Shown here: in pieces, positions 1 to 8,831 of the stretch
How the letters are laid out: each line of letters begins with the position of its first letter
How positions within the stretch are numbered: position 1 is the first letter of the stretch
Source of the DNA: a virus
Strand: one strand, 5' to 3'
IMG/VR virus record: IMGVR_UViG_3300025168_016986
Coordinates: 1 to 39,384 of that record
Length of the DNA stretch: 39,384 nucleotides
Position numbers and translations under genes: made by a program
The notes under the pieces: model-generated
What the model saw: only the letters and a program-made list of their open reading frames with translations
Told to the model about the DNA's origin: nothing
Databases searched by the model: none

Positions 1-879
1 TCCGAACACATCCATTGCCACTGATTGTGGGTCGGCTATGACATTAGTCTCGCCTTCTTTTCCGCTTCCGAACTGCAAATAAACACCACCCCGTTCGCGC
101 ACTACTACAAATTTGCGAGCTACTAGAATTGGCTTCATTATCGAAGGAACATTATCGTTCTTAAAGTTAGAGTTAGGGACTTCCCTGTACACCATATCTT
201 GAGATAAGTAATCGACTTCATAATATTCATTTCCTTCCGAGTCTACAACGGAAATTACCTCGTTAATACTTGGTGAGCCAAGCTTTATTCTCAAAAATCT
301 TTGAAAGTTGCCTATTTTCTTAGTAATACGGCCAAATCTACCGGAAACAACGTTGCCATAAGCTTTGATGGCGTAATATGTCGGCGAGCCAGTAGTACCA
401 TTCACTTGAGATGCAACGATGGGGTTTTTAGAATCACTAAAATCTATATTAGAAGTTAAAACAAAGTTGAGTCCGTTTTCAGATGTAAACCTAGTTCCCC
501 TCTTTAAAATAGGGATATAGTCTCGGTTAGGGCCCAGGCCAGCAGTTTCTGCCGGCACTTGTATGAATAACGCCACTTGGCCATATGTTGATGTCGGGCC
601 CGGTTCTTTATATCCCATCACTCTGCCGTGACGAGCGATATTGGTATAACTATATGCCGTGTCTAAAAATGACTCATTAACACTATAATCTAAATAAAAC
701 GATAACTGATCGCCCACATACGCTACGGCGTCCAGCATAAGAGAGCCGAAAGATGCTTCGCTGAAATCTCTAAAATTGTCAGGATAATATCGCGCAGCTA
801 GCTGTAACAGATCATTTCGTATAGAACGATAATCTCTGTGAGTGTAGTCAATAGGTGGGGTAAATTTCTCGTCTGGCAT
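1..879 (-). CDS. gp6: T4 gp6-like baseplate wedge protein (C-terminus beyond window)
   Basis: This 293-codon open frame starts at ATG 877-879, with the ribosome binding site GAGGA just upstream, and runs off the window without a stop. Residues about 33-60 (YPDNFRDFSEASFG, then LMLDAVAYVGDQLSFYLD) are the typical start of the T4 gp6 / baseplate J-like wedge family. In T4, gp6 dimers form the ring of baseplate wedges around the hub and take part in the conformational change on host contact. The gene directly upstream is gp25, which is also its structural neighbour in the wedge. Family assignment is from recognition of the N-terminal motif; about half of a normal gp6 is missing because of the window edge. 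Confidence 0.85.
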   Translation of the reverse strand, partial: MPDEKFTPPIDYTHRDYRSIRNDLLQLAARYYPDNFRDFSEASFGSLMLDAVAYVGDQLSFYLDYSVNESFLDTAYSYTNIARHGRVMGYKEPGPTSTYGQVALFIQVPAETAGLGPNRDYIPILKRGTRFTSENGLNFVLTSNIDFSDSKNPIVASQVNGTTGSPTYYAIKAYGNVVSGRFGRITKKIGNFQRFLRIKLGSPSINEVISVVDSEGNEYYEVDYLSQDMVYREVPNSNFKNDNVPSIMKPILVARKFVVVRERGGVYLQFGSGKEGETNVIADPQSVAMDVFG

Positions 880-893
880 AAAATATCCTCATT

Positions 894-1259
894 TTAAATA
901 GTAACGTTTAGCAAATCATTAACTCCAAGACCGGGTATAAAATAGCCAATTTGAATTTTTAAAATAGCCGAATCAGGTTCTGCTTGAAACCTAACCCCTT
1001 TAATATCGATAATAGGAAGATAGATTTTCACTTGAGAGCGTAATTTTTCTTCTATCTCTACTTGAACTCCTTCAGAATAATTTTCAAATAATACTGCACT
1101 GACTCCTACACCAAAGTTTGGTTCCATGACGCGTTCTCCGGGATTAGTAAGAACCAGCATTTTTAAATTTTGTCTTACCATGCCCTTTATGGTTTTGATC
1201 ATGGTAAAACCATCAGCTGAATTTTTAGTAATAGGTAGTTTGACGCCGATAGAGGCCAT
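894..1259 (-). CDS. gp25: gp25-like baseplate wedge protein (GPW/gp25 family)
   Basis: A complete 121-residue protein, the usual size for the family. The segment NPGERVMEPNFGVGV at about residues 39-53 is the family signature; this fold is shared by T4 gp25, phage P2 gpW and type VI secretion TssE. In T4, gp25 joins the wedge to the sheath and starts sheath polymerisation. It lies 33 bases downstream of the very large virion gene and 14 bases upstream of gp6, the expected order for baseplate wedge genes. The residual uncertainty is small. Confidence 0.9.
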   Translation of the reverse strand: MASIGVKLPITKNSADGFTMIKTIKGMVRQNLKMLVLTNPGERVMEPNFGVGVSAVLFENYSEGVQVEIEEKLRSQVKIYLPIIDIKGVRFQAEPDSAILKIQIGYFIPGLGVNDLLNVTI

Positions 1260-1292
1260 GTTCTTAATCTCCGTAATAATTAGGAATACGTT

Positions 1293-4200
1293 TCATTTTT
1301 CGCACAAATTGCCTTTAGCATCAAAAGGATTTCCAGTAATTCTGCTTCTGCTCCACTTTGGAATCTGTCGTTTTCCGCTTTTGGGTTTTATTCTTGATAG
1401 CATATTTCGCTTAACCATACTGAAGGGATTAGTGTCGTCTAGCGCTCGACTAATGTCGAAAGAGCGCGAGTTGTAGTAGTTTTTAAATATTCGTTTCATT
1501 TTACTACGACTAATTCTTAATAATTCTTGATCCCATTCGTCCCATCGAGTAACAAACAAGTTGGGCCCTGCTGCGACACTACGAATTATAGCCGATTCCC
1601 AACCAGGAACCGAATCGTAAGTGACCTCTGTATCGCTAGCGCTGACTGTGACGCCGGGCGTTTCAACACTATTGAATGGAACTGTTACTTGTCCAATAGA
1701 TAGTAAAAATCCCATATCATTATATAAAGCAGTCATGGCAACAGCTTTACGTGATGAGGAAATATAGCGAGACATTATTTGAAACTCTAAAGTTTCTGTC
1801 AGCTTTTTGAGGAGGCAAAGTAATATTTTACTATCTCCCTCAACGGGGGCGAACTCATCAATAGTTGTATCTAGTGCATCGATCTCTACATGAGCGATTT
1901 CAGCTTTAGTGATAGAGCCATCTTCTTCCATGTGTGCTATTGAAAAAGAAACTCCATATCTAACTCCCAGGTTACCTTTTAAGCCTACTACGATGTCATC
2001 TTCTGGCTCTAGTACTTCAGAAGTTGCATCCGACATGAAGACAAATTCCAAGTTGCCCGGATATACATCAGAAATATTTAAAGTTCCCTGATTGCTTCTC
2101 AAAATATCCAATGCTTCAGAGTTAGTAAATCTTAAATTGTCAATACTAATATATTTTTCAACAACAAAGGGTTTGTCTCCAATGCTTTCGGGGATGTAAC
2201 CTATTTCTTCTACATCTCCTATCTCAACAATTACTTTATTGGCATATAAGGTCAGCATATCGTGAGGCAGATTAGTGTGGTAGGGCCCTGACATATATTG
2301 TGTCGCGCCTTGATCTGTTATATGTACGTGAAAATACCCTACATAATCAGTCCCATCCGGGGAGGAGAACTGCCCTCCTGGGGAATATAGATCTTCTCCA
2401 GATGTTGGTATATCCTCTACTACTGTTTCTACAATCTCTTTATCCAATGAAAGATCAATGCCGCCATTTGAAAGATTGGTTAAAACAAAATAATCCATAT
2501 TAGTGTATTCGGGAGACATGTTCAGTTCTTTTAGGTTTTCAATAAAAATACTTCCAATCTCATTTAGCTCAAGTTTCAGCATTTCTCCTAGTACTAGTTT
2601 GGCATCCTCTTCTGTTCCCTTAATCGCTTCATAATTTTGTTCCTCTCGATATCTTTTGAGATTTATAGCGCGAGTAGGATCAGTAGGGTCTGATTTTGCT
2701 AATAAATATTGCTCTTTAGTGGGATACTCATAAGCCTCTTGCATATCATTAATTCTGATAATCGCCCTTTGTATTTCAGCAGAGGGCTGTGCGATGGTCT
2801 CATCGTCTACTATTCGACTATATGTTTGCACAACTTGTTCTAAAAAAGCATACCAAAACTCTTCATCTTTAAAAGGATTTAAAAACTCGAAGACGCCGGC
2901 TTGGGCATCTTTAAAGTCTTTTTCCATCTGCTCGACAATAAACTGTGGATATATAGAGCTACACACTTTATTGAAATCAGGTGCGAAGGTACTGAACGTG
3001 GCCAAACTTTTAATAATATGGACGCTTCCATATATTCTACAAGCTGCCTTTATTAAGCCCTGAATCCCTGCTTTTGCGGAGCGCTCAAGAATACGAGCAT
3101 ATGGCAACTCAACAATGCAATCGTCATTTTGTTGTAAGCGCTCATCTTCAGGAATAGAGTCATACGATGCTGCTATCTCATCTTCGATCTGCTTGAGATT
3201 AATAAAATCTGTTTTGCTTGGTGAGCAAGGGCTCATTTCCGGAAACAAAACATCTATTAAGCCGAGCCATCCTTCATTTTTAAGAGGTTTTATATATATT
3301 TTTGGACGAGTATAAGTTTTTCCATAAGTCGAAGGATCCAAATAATAAACTCTAACGTTTTCAGGCGTTGCTGGGCTATTAGCATATTCATTTATATATT
3401 GGTCGTAACTTATTCCCAATACAGCATCCTCATTGGTTAGCTTTTCACCATTTATAGTAGCCTTACTATATAGCGTACCGCCTGGACTATCAGTTTGGCC
3501 GGGCGCAACAACGTATTGGGCCAACTCTTTGGTAAGGTTATCATATTTTGCCCCATATTGCCAAGCAATATCGTTATTTGCAACTGCCTGATTTATGGTT
3601 TTGAATACTTTATTCAGCATGCTATCGTACATGCTTTTGGTCTCATCTTTTGATATATTAGAGCCGGCTTGTGTTAAAATCTCATGCAGCAAGATAACTT
3701 GCGGTTGAACATCTTGTTTAGTTAAAAAGCTATTCGTAAAGTTAGGGTATTTATCGAAGTTCAAAGTACTAAATGTATTATCAATAGCCAAAAATTCATA
3801 TGCTCTATCGGCAATCACATCATCTGTTCCGGTGACTGTCTTAAACAGATCAACCACACTTAATTCAGCATCATCAGGATCAACCACCATGGCAGCCGAA
3901 GGGATCTCTACCGCACTTTGATTCAAAAGCGTCGTTATGTTTATGCGTGCGTTGTCGCTATAAAGATTTGTAACTCCAGAGGATGAATCTAAAGAATCGT
4001 GAGTATGACTAGCAATCCCATCCATATATGAAGCGGAGGCGGCTTGAACAACTCCGTCCACAATCGTGTGACTGTGACCTAAAGTTATTAAGGTGCGGCC
4101 GTTGCCTGATGAATCTATAGAATATTGATGTATATGATCTTCTTCAAGTTCACTTTTAGCAGCAAACCCAGAATCCCACGTAATATCATTAGAGGTTATG

Positions 4201-7200
4201 GTAGGTGCAGATGACGGAGAGAACTCTGACAAGAAAAGATCGATGTCAAACCCTTCTGAATAGGTAGATCCCACCTCTTCTACAAGGCCTTTATTGTTGT
4301 CTTGAAATCTGAAAGATATATCGGGAGTCTTTTTTCTTGGCGATTTTATAAAGCTCACTTCTTTTTTAGTAACATCAACCACAGTTTGAACGTTATATCC
4401 AAAATCAGGGAGGTCTATTAGTTTAACACCTCTGGGAGATAAGTTTAACGAATCAAAAGATCTGACAATTGGGCGCGCCGGCTGATATTCATTATTAGAT
4501 AGGAAGTCTATTTCTAAATTCTCCATGGAGGTTCGCAACCATTCAGCCACATATTCGGGAAATTGTCCACGCTGGTTGACGGCCCATGTTTTAGCAAAGT
4601 CTACGTAATCCCTATTAAAAAATGATTTACGATAGTGAGCAGTTAATGGGGTGCCCATTGTATCAGATAATATCATGTTTAGCATGCCCCACCTTTTTTC
4701 ATTGGGCCCGTTACCAAGCATATCTTCCGAATAAGCTACCATTATTTGTTGCAAACTTCCGTTTAGTGCGTTGTGGGCGGCTGCTTGTTGCTCCGGAGAC
4801 TCAAACGGAATAAGACCATTATCACATCCGGGGTCTGATACGAGCGGCGGAAGAGAGGGGGTGGTGTCATTTTGCAACAAATCCGCTAGTGTTCCAAGAT
4901 CGTCTGCTATTCCGTCCTGATAGCTTCGGCACATTTCAGCTGATTGTTCAGGGGTTGCTCGGCCTCTCATTAGCTGACTTCTAAAAGCGCAAAAGTTATC
5001 AATATCCTCTGGGGATGCACACAACGACGGGTTGGCTGGGAGCATTTCTTCTTCATCCAAAGAATCTGCAAAATCTCTCATGTCTTTTTTCAGGCTTTCC
5101 GGAAACAAGTTGCCCATATTACCAAAGAAGGTTTTCATCGAATCTGCATCTGGAAGACCTAGCTCAAACTGTGGATATTCATTAGTTTTAATATCGTTAA
5201 CTAGGTTGGCTGCTTCATCTGGCATCTTTCCTAAAAACGACTCCATTAGTTCAGCACGGGTTAGAACACTCGATACGTCTCCCATAAAATTAATGACGTC
5301 TTCTTGGTTTTTGAGGGCGGCGCCGCCTACACCTAGCTTTTGGAACATATCAACAACTGTATCATTAACAGAGCCCGTTTCACCTTCACAAATAGCGTCC
5401 CGTATTGTATCCACAATAGCTGTGCGATCATTGGCAGACAAGGCGTTCATAGCAACTGCGCCGGCGGAGGCGCCTAGCTTGCATATTGAGCCCCCTAAAA
5501 TATCGCACACTTTTACAACCAAAGACATCAACATAGAGATAAGCGCCTCTTGAATCGCCAGTTTAAAGGCGAATTGGGCGATACCCCCTAAATCTTTCCA
5601 TTCAGGAATCCATCCAAATGGATTTTGTAGTTTAGGAAGTGTAAGCTCTTCTCCATTTTTGCACCATGGTAGCTCAATATCTCGTATAAAATCCATGTAG
5701 TTGGGCTCAAATGCTGGTGCGGTAGGGCAGTTCATGTAAGTTAAAACTTGTGCGATCAGTGGGGCGCCTGGAAACTTGTTCAGAGAATCTAACACTACTA
5801 GTGAATCTTCTTTGAAGACCTCTAAAAGTGACTGAATGTATACCTGCATCACTATTGAGCTGTTTACGGCAGAGGGTGAGCCTTTTTTTGAATCAAATGA
5901 TTGCCCTAGCGTTCTTCGATCTCCGGGAAGCTCACCCTGCTCTTCTGGGGTGGGCCTGGGCCTTTGTTCTCCGAGCTTAAAGGGCTCTGTCACCAACTGC
6001 TTTGCGGTGGCGCCACTTATCATTTTTTGATCTGCCTCACCAGACCATGGCTGAACATTTTCTATAGCGGTTCGGTCTGCTCCTTGATCAATGAGGGCGT
6101 TCAACTCTTCGTTAGAGCCGCCATCCTTAAAAACGTTGCCGCTTTCTATTTTATAAGCTACTAGTTGTTGAATCTCTGCTTGTTTATCGGCAGGCAAACC
6201 TACAAAAAGTTCTCCAAAGTTTTCTACGGACATGTTTTGGAGAGCTGCGTTCAATACTTTTGCCATGGCTTGTTCAAAAGTTAAACCAGCCATTAAACAC
6301 TTCATCGCATCAAGCATGAATTCATTAAGACCACATTTTTTTAATCTATCAAACGCTTGTGGCCATAGCTCCATTCCGGCGCCGACATTTCGATTACCGA
6401 ACTTGGCACCCACAAACTTAAAACACAACTCCGTAAAAACACCATCATTATCCTCAATCTCTCCATACGCCTGCTCTTTTGCTATTGTAAGCAAATCTTC
6501 AAAGGATTTTTGACCACTGGGGTCTGGCACTTGACCGAACTCAATCTGGCCTTGATTATACTCGCCGACGTTCGCTTTACAATTCCCGTCTCGAAACAAA
6601 TATGCAAATGAATCGGCAATACTGAAAGTATCGGATAATAAATCTTCACCCAGTTGAACTCCTTTCTTGGCCAAAGCCTCGCCTACACAGCTTTTAGGAG
6701 TAGCACTTCGAGCTGAAGTTGGGAGGGGCCAGCTAAAGGTCTCTATTACATTTGGGTATGTATGTTTTGTTAAAAATTCTAGCCAAGGAACAGGTTCGCG
6801 GCTCATCAAATCTTTTTCCATTTCTTTTGCGCGGGCGATATACGCCATGGCAGTCTGATTTTTCATTTCTGGTTTATTGTTGAGTGTCTTTAACTTTTTG
6901 GGCCCATAAACAAAAGGCTTGCCTCCACATCCGTGAGTGAGCGCTGCAATTTTTGTGAGCTTATATTTTGGGGAAAATGTTAAAGTTATGCTTGTGATCC
7001 TATTTTCCGCGAGGCCCACCAATGGGCCGCCGCGCAACAGCAGGCCTTTGCCATTTAGAAACTCTTCTATGTGCTCTTGGATTTTCTGTAGAGTTCCAAA
7101 GCCAGAAAACCCATTATCTCCATAATCTTCCAAGTTAAAAACGCGCTCGTCTCCGGAGAATATAAGATTACCTTTCTCAATACCCCGAAAAACGTTTAAA

Positions 7201-7802
7201 TAGCGAGAATATAGATGAAGGGATTTCCTAATCTTTAAAATGGTGGGGTTAAAATCCTCGCCATTAAAATTCACTGTGGAGATCGATGGACTGCTACTTA
7301 ATGTATCTTCTTCGTCTACCTCTTCTTGTTCGTCTTCTAGATCGCTAAAATCTTCACTATCGACGGAGTAGAGAAGTCTAACATAAGAAATAGCTCGCAT
7401 AGATAAGTCATATTCTTCATTTGTTATAAGCTGTTTTAGCTTATTCTTATTTTCAGTAGATTCTGATTTTTTATACGCTAATATTAAAGCTTCGACTGCC
7501 TCATCTACGTGATCAGAAAATAAAGTATTGGTGTATTCTTCAGCTTCTGCTTGGCTTGCACCTGCATGAGGCAATAACGAAGTATGTTTTGTGCTTATGG
7601 AAATCTGATACGTGCATGTTTTCTCGTTTAACCAAGGCTCTCCGGAGACATGTGCGGACGATCTCCAGTCAGGAGCTACGTATGTTAAGTTAGGAACACA
7701 TTTAAGACAAGTATTTACCGGTGCAGTATACACCAGCTCGTCGCACGTATCTAAAATTTTATTATAGTTAGAATCTTGATATTGTAAATATTTAGAACTC
7801 AT
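1293..7802 (-). CDS. Giant (2169 aa) virion protein of the baseplate/tail module, function unknown
   Basis: I do not recognise the family. The start is ATG at 7802, preceded by AAGGAG at good spacing. The protein is acidic and mostly non-repetitive. A stretch at about residues 755-790 (QFAFKLAIQEALISMLMSLV and onwards) is hydrophobic and could be a membrane or core helix. Two regions are rich in histidine pairs: about 1220-1270 (HIHQYS, GHSHTI, SHTHDS) and about 1825-1850 (HVHITD, PYHTNLPHD). HxH clusters in phage tail fibres and spikes often hold metal ions inside trimeric stems. Position between the hub/spike genes and gp25 argues for a baseplate or tail component, perhaps a huge wedge, tail-tip or ejected protein. 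The role is inferred from position only. Confidence 0.8.
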   Translation of the reverse strand: MSSKYLQYQDSNYNKILDTCDELVYTAPVNTCLKCVPNLTYVAPDWRSSAHVSGEPWLNEKTCTYQISISTKHTSLLPHAGASQAEAEEYTNTLFSDHVDEAVEALILAYKKSESTENKNKLKQLITNEEYDLSMRAISYVRLLYSVDSEDFSDLEDEQEEVDEEDTLSSSPSISTVNFNGEDFNPTILKIRKSLHLYSRYLNVFRGIEKGNLIFSGDERVFNLEDYGDNGFSGFGTLQKIQEHIEEFLNGKGLLLRGGPLVGLAENRITSITLTFSPKYKLTKIAALTHGCGGKPFVYGPKKLKTLNNKPEMKNQTAMAYIARAKEMEKDLMSREPVPWLEFLTKHTYPNVIETFSWPLPTSARSATPKSCVGEALAKKGVQLGEDLLSDTFSIADSFAYLFRDGNCKANVGEYNQGQIEFGQVPDPSGQKSFEDLLTIAKEQAYGEIEDNDGVFTELCFKFVGAKFGNRNVGAGMELWPQAFDRLKKCGLNEFMLDAMKCLMAGLTFEQAMAKVLNAALQNMSVENFGELFVGLPADKQAEIQQLVAYKIESGNVFKDGGSNEELNALIDQGADRTAIENVQPWSGEADQKMISGATAKQLVTEPFKLGEQRPRPTPEEQGELPGDRRTLGQSFDSKKGSPSAVNSSIVMQVYIQSLLEVFKEDSLVVLDSLNKFPGAPLIAQVLTYMNCPTAPAFEPNYMDFIRDIELPWCKNGEELTLPKLQNPFGWIPEWKDLGGIAQFAFKLAIQEALISMLMSLVVKVCDILGGSICKLGASAGAVAMNALSANDRTAIVDTIRDAICEGETGSVNDTVVDMFQKLGVGGAALKNQEDVINFMGDVSSVLTRAELMESFLGKMPDEAANLVNDIKTNEYPQFELGLPDADSMKTFFGNMGNLFPESLKKDMRDFADSLDEEEMLPANPSLCASPEDIDNFCAFRSQLMRGRATPEQSAEMCRSYQDGIADDLGTLADLLQNDTTPSLPPLVSDPGCDNGLIPFESPEQQAAAHNALNGSLQQIMVAYSEDMLGNGPNEKRWGMLNMILSDTMGTPLTAHYRKSFFNRDYVDFAKTWAVNQRGQFPEYVAEWLRTSMENLEIDFLSNNEYQPARPIVRSFDSLNLSPRGVKLIDLPDFGYNVQTVVDVTKKEVSFIKSPRKKTPDISFRFQDNNKGLVEEVGSTYSEGFDIDLFLSEFSPSSAPTITSNDITWDSGFAAKSELEEDHIHQYSIDSSGNGRTLITLGHSHTIVDGVVQAASASYMDGIASHTHDSLDSSSGVTNLYSDNARINITTLLNQSAVEIPSAAMVVDPDDAELSVVDLFKTVTGTDDVIADRAYEFLAIDNTFSTLNFDKYPNFTNSFLTKQDVQPQVILLHEILTQAGSNISKDETKSMYDSMLNKVFKTINQAVANNDIAWQYGAKYDNLTKELAQYVVAPGQTDSPGGTLYSKATINGEKLTNEDAVLGISYDQYINEYANSPATPENVRVYYLDPSTYGKTYTRPKIYIKPLKNEGWLGLIDVLFPEMSPCSPSKTDFINLKQIEDEIAASYDSIPEDERLQQNDDCIVELPYARILERSAKAGIQGLIKAACRIYGSVHIIKSLATFSTFAPDFNKVCSSIYPQFIVEQMEKDFKDAQAGVFEFLNPFKDEEFWYAFLEQVVQTYSRIVDDETIAQPSAEIQRAIIRINDMQEAYEYPTKEQYLLAKSDPTDPTRAINLKRYREEQNYEAIKGTEEDAKLVLGEMLKLELNEIGSIFIENLKELNMSPEYTNMDYFVLTNLSNGGIDLSLDKEIVETVVEDIPTSGEDLYSPGGQFSSPDGTDYVGYFHVHITDQGATQYMSGPYHTNLPHDMLTLYANKVIVEIGDVEEIGYIPESIGDKPFVVEKYISIDNLRFTNSEALDILRSNQGTLNISDVYPGNLEFVFMSDATSEVLEPEDDIVVGLKGNLGVRYGVSFSIAHMEEDGSITKAEIAHVEIDALDTTIDEFAPVEGDSKILLCLLKKLTETLEFQIMSRYISSSRKAVAMTALYNDMGFLLSIGQVTVPFNSVETPGVTVSASDTEVTYDSVPGWESAIIRSVAAGPNLFVTRWDEWDQELLRISRSKMKRIFKNYYNSRSFDISRALDDTNPFSMVKRNMLSRIKPKSGKRQIPKWSRSRITGNPFDAKGNLCEK

Positions 7803-7811
7803 CTTGCTCCT

Positions 7812-8831
7812 TTATGTCGAAAATACGTTTCGACTTGCAATATATTTAGAACCCATATAAGTGCAGTAATTAAGCTCCCAAAGACTTTTGTTAATTCTTA
7901 AGGCCCTTAAGCTTGTCTGCATGGAGCTAATATATTCTTGAACTGTGACCGATGATGCGCTGGCGCGCCATGGTTCAAGCATGGTAATTCCAGTAGCCGT
8001 CGCGAGGGCTGCCTGCGTATATGACATTCTTTCAATTGCGCCTATAAGTTGGCCCATTATATCTGATAGCTCTTTAATGCAGTCGCGCGTATTTTCCCCT
8101 CTTGCTATTCCCTGAAGCATTTTAACGGGCTGATCTTTTGTGAGCTTATTTCTTAGAAAGCCTAGTTTATGCTCTCCGGACTGATTGCCGGCATTTAGTT
8201 CAATAGGGGGCGCCACTTGAATTCTTTTTCCACCAGATGTTAACTCTCCATCTTTTCCAAAACCTTTAAAAGCAAAAGATCGGCCAGTGGTTATTTTAAC
8301 GCCAGTTCTGCCTATGATCCTTACCGCATCAGCCTTCATTCCAATAGCAGAAACTCCTGTTTTCATGCCAATATGACCAGCAGCTAATCCAAAATGTTTG
8401 TCAATATCCGTCTTTTCACTTATATATATGCGCGCAGCATCTGCTCCAAAGTTGGGGTCGACCCAGGAGTCGGGCGCGGGTCCTTGGCCTGTTCGGGCGC
8501 TGGCCATTGGACCGGCAACAATATCAATTGTGCGGCAGCGTTGGGCGCCTGGGCCGCCATAGCCAGATGCTAAATTGCTAGGGCGATCGTGACCAAACTT
8601 AATCGATGGAGATCCCGCTTCGCGAGGGCCTATTCGCATCTCTCCTTTAGCCTCGATCATATTTATCTTGGTTTCGGCCGGGTTACTTTGTAAAACTCCT
8701 GCATCATCAGGGATAATATTAACCGCTGTGGCTCCACGTCTATCAATTTTCTGTTGGAAATTGGTAAGAAGCTTTTGTCTTCTCGGGGAGAGGCGGCCAA
8801 TATCAAAAAGTGCTTTGTTATTCTTAGACAT
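7812..8831 (-). CDS. Baseplate-module structural protein, family not recognised
   Basis: A 339-residue protein starting at ATG 8831 that overlaps the stop of the upstream gene by one base (TAATG). It has a basic, Gln-rich N-terminus, a Gly/Pro/Ala-rich middle (GYGGPGAQRC, GPMASARTGQGPAPDSW), then a segment of short beta-prone repeats around residues 140-200 (ARIYISEKTDID, AVRIIGRTGVKITTGRS) that resembles the stacked strands of phage spike or fibre domains. The C-terminal part (about 240-339) is likely helical. I see no enzyme motif. Its place between the putative hub/spike protein and the giant virion protein makes a virion role likely. A spike or tip part is my inference. Confidence 0.75.
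   Translation of the reverse strand: MSKNNKALFDIGRLSPRRQKLLTNFQQKIDRRGATAVNIIPDDAGVLQSNPAETKINMIEAKGEMRIGPREAGSPSIKFGHDRPSNLASGYGGPGAQRCRTIDIVAGPMASARTGQGPAPDSWVDPNFGADAARIYISEKTDIDKHFGLAAGHIGMKTGVSAIGMKADAVRIIGRTGVKITTGRSFAFKGFGKDGELTSGGKRIQVAPPIELNAGNQSGEHKLGFLRNKLTKDQPVKMLQGIARGENTRDCIKELSDIMGQLIGAIERMSYTQAALATATGITMLEPWRASASSVTVQEYISSMQTSLRALRINKSLWELNYCTYMGSKYIASRNVFST

Noticed and set aside
5032-5553. 173-codon open frame on the plus strand
   Set aside because: It lies fully inside the 2169-residue virion gene on the other strand, has no ribosome binding site and its composition is that of a mirror frame.
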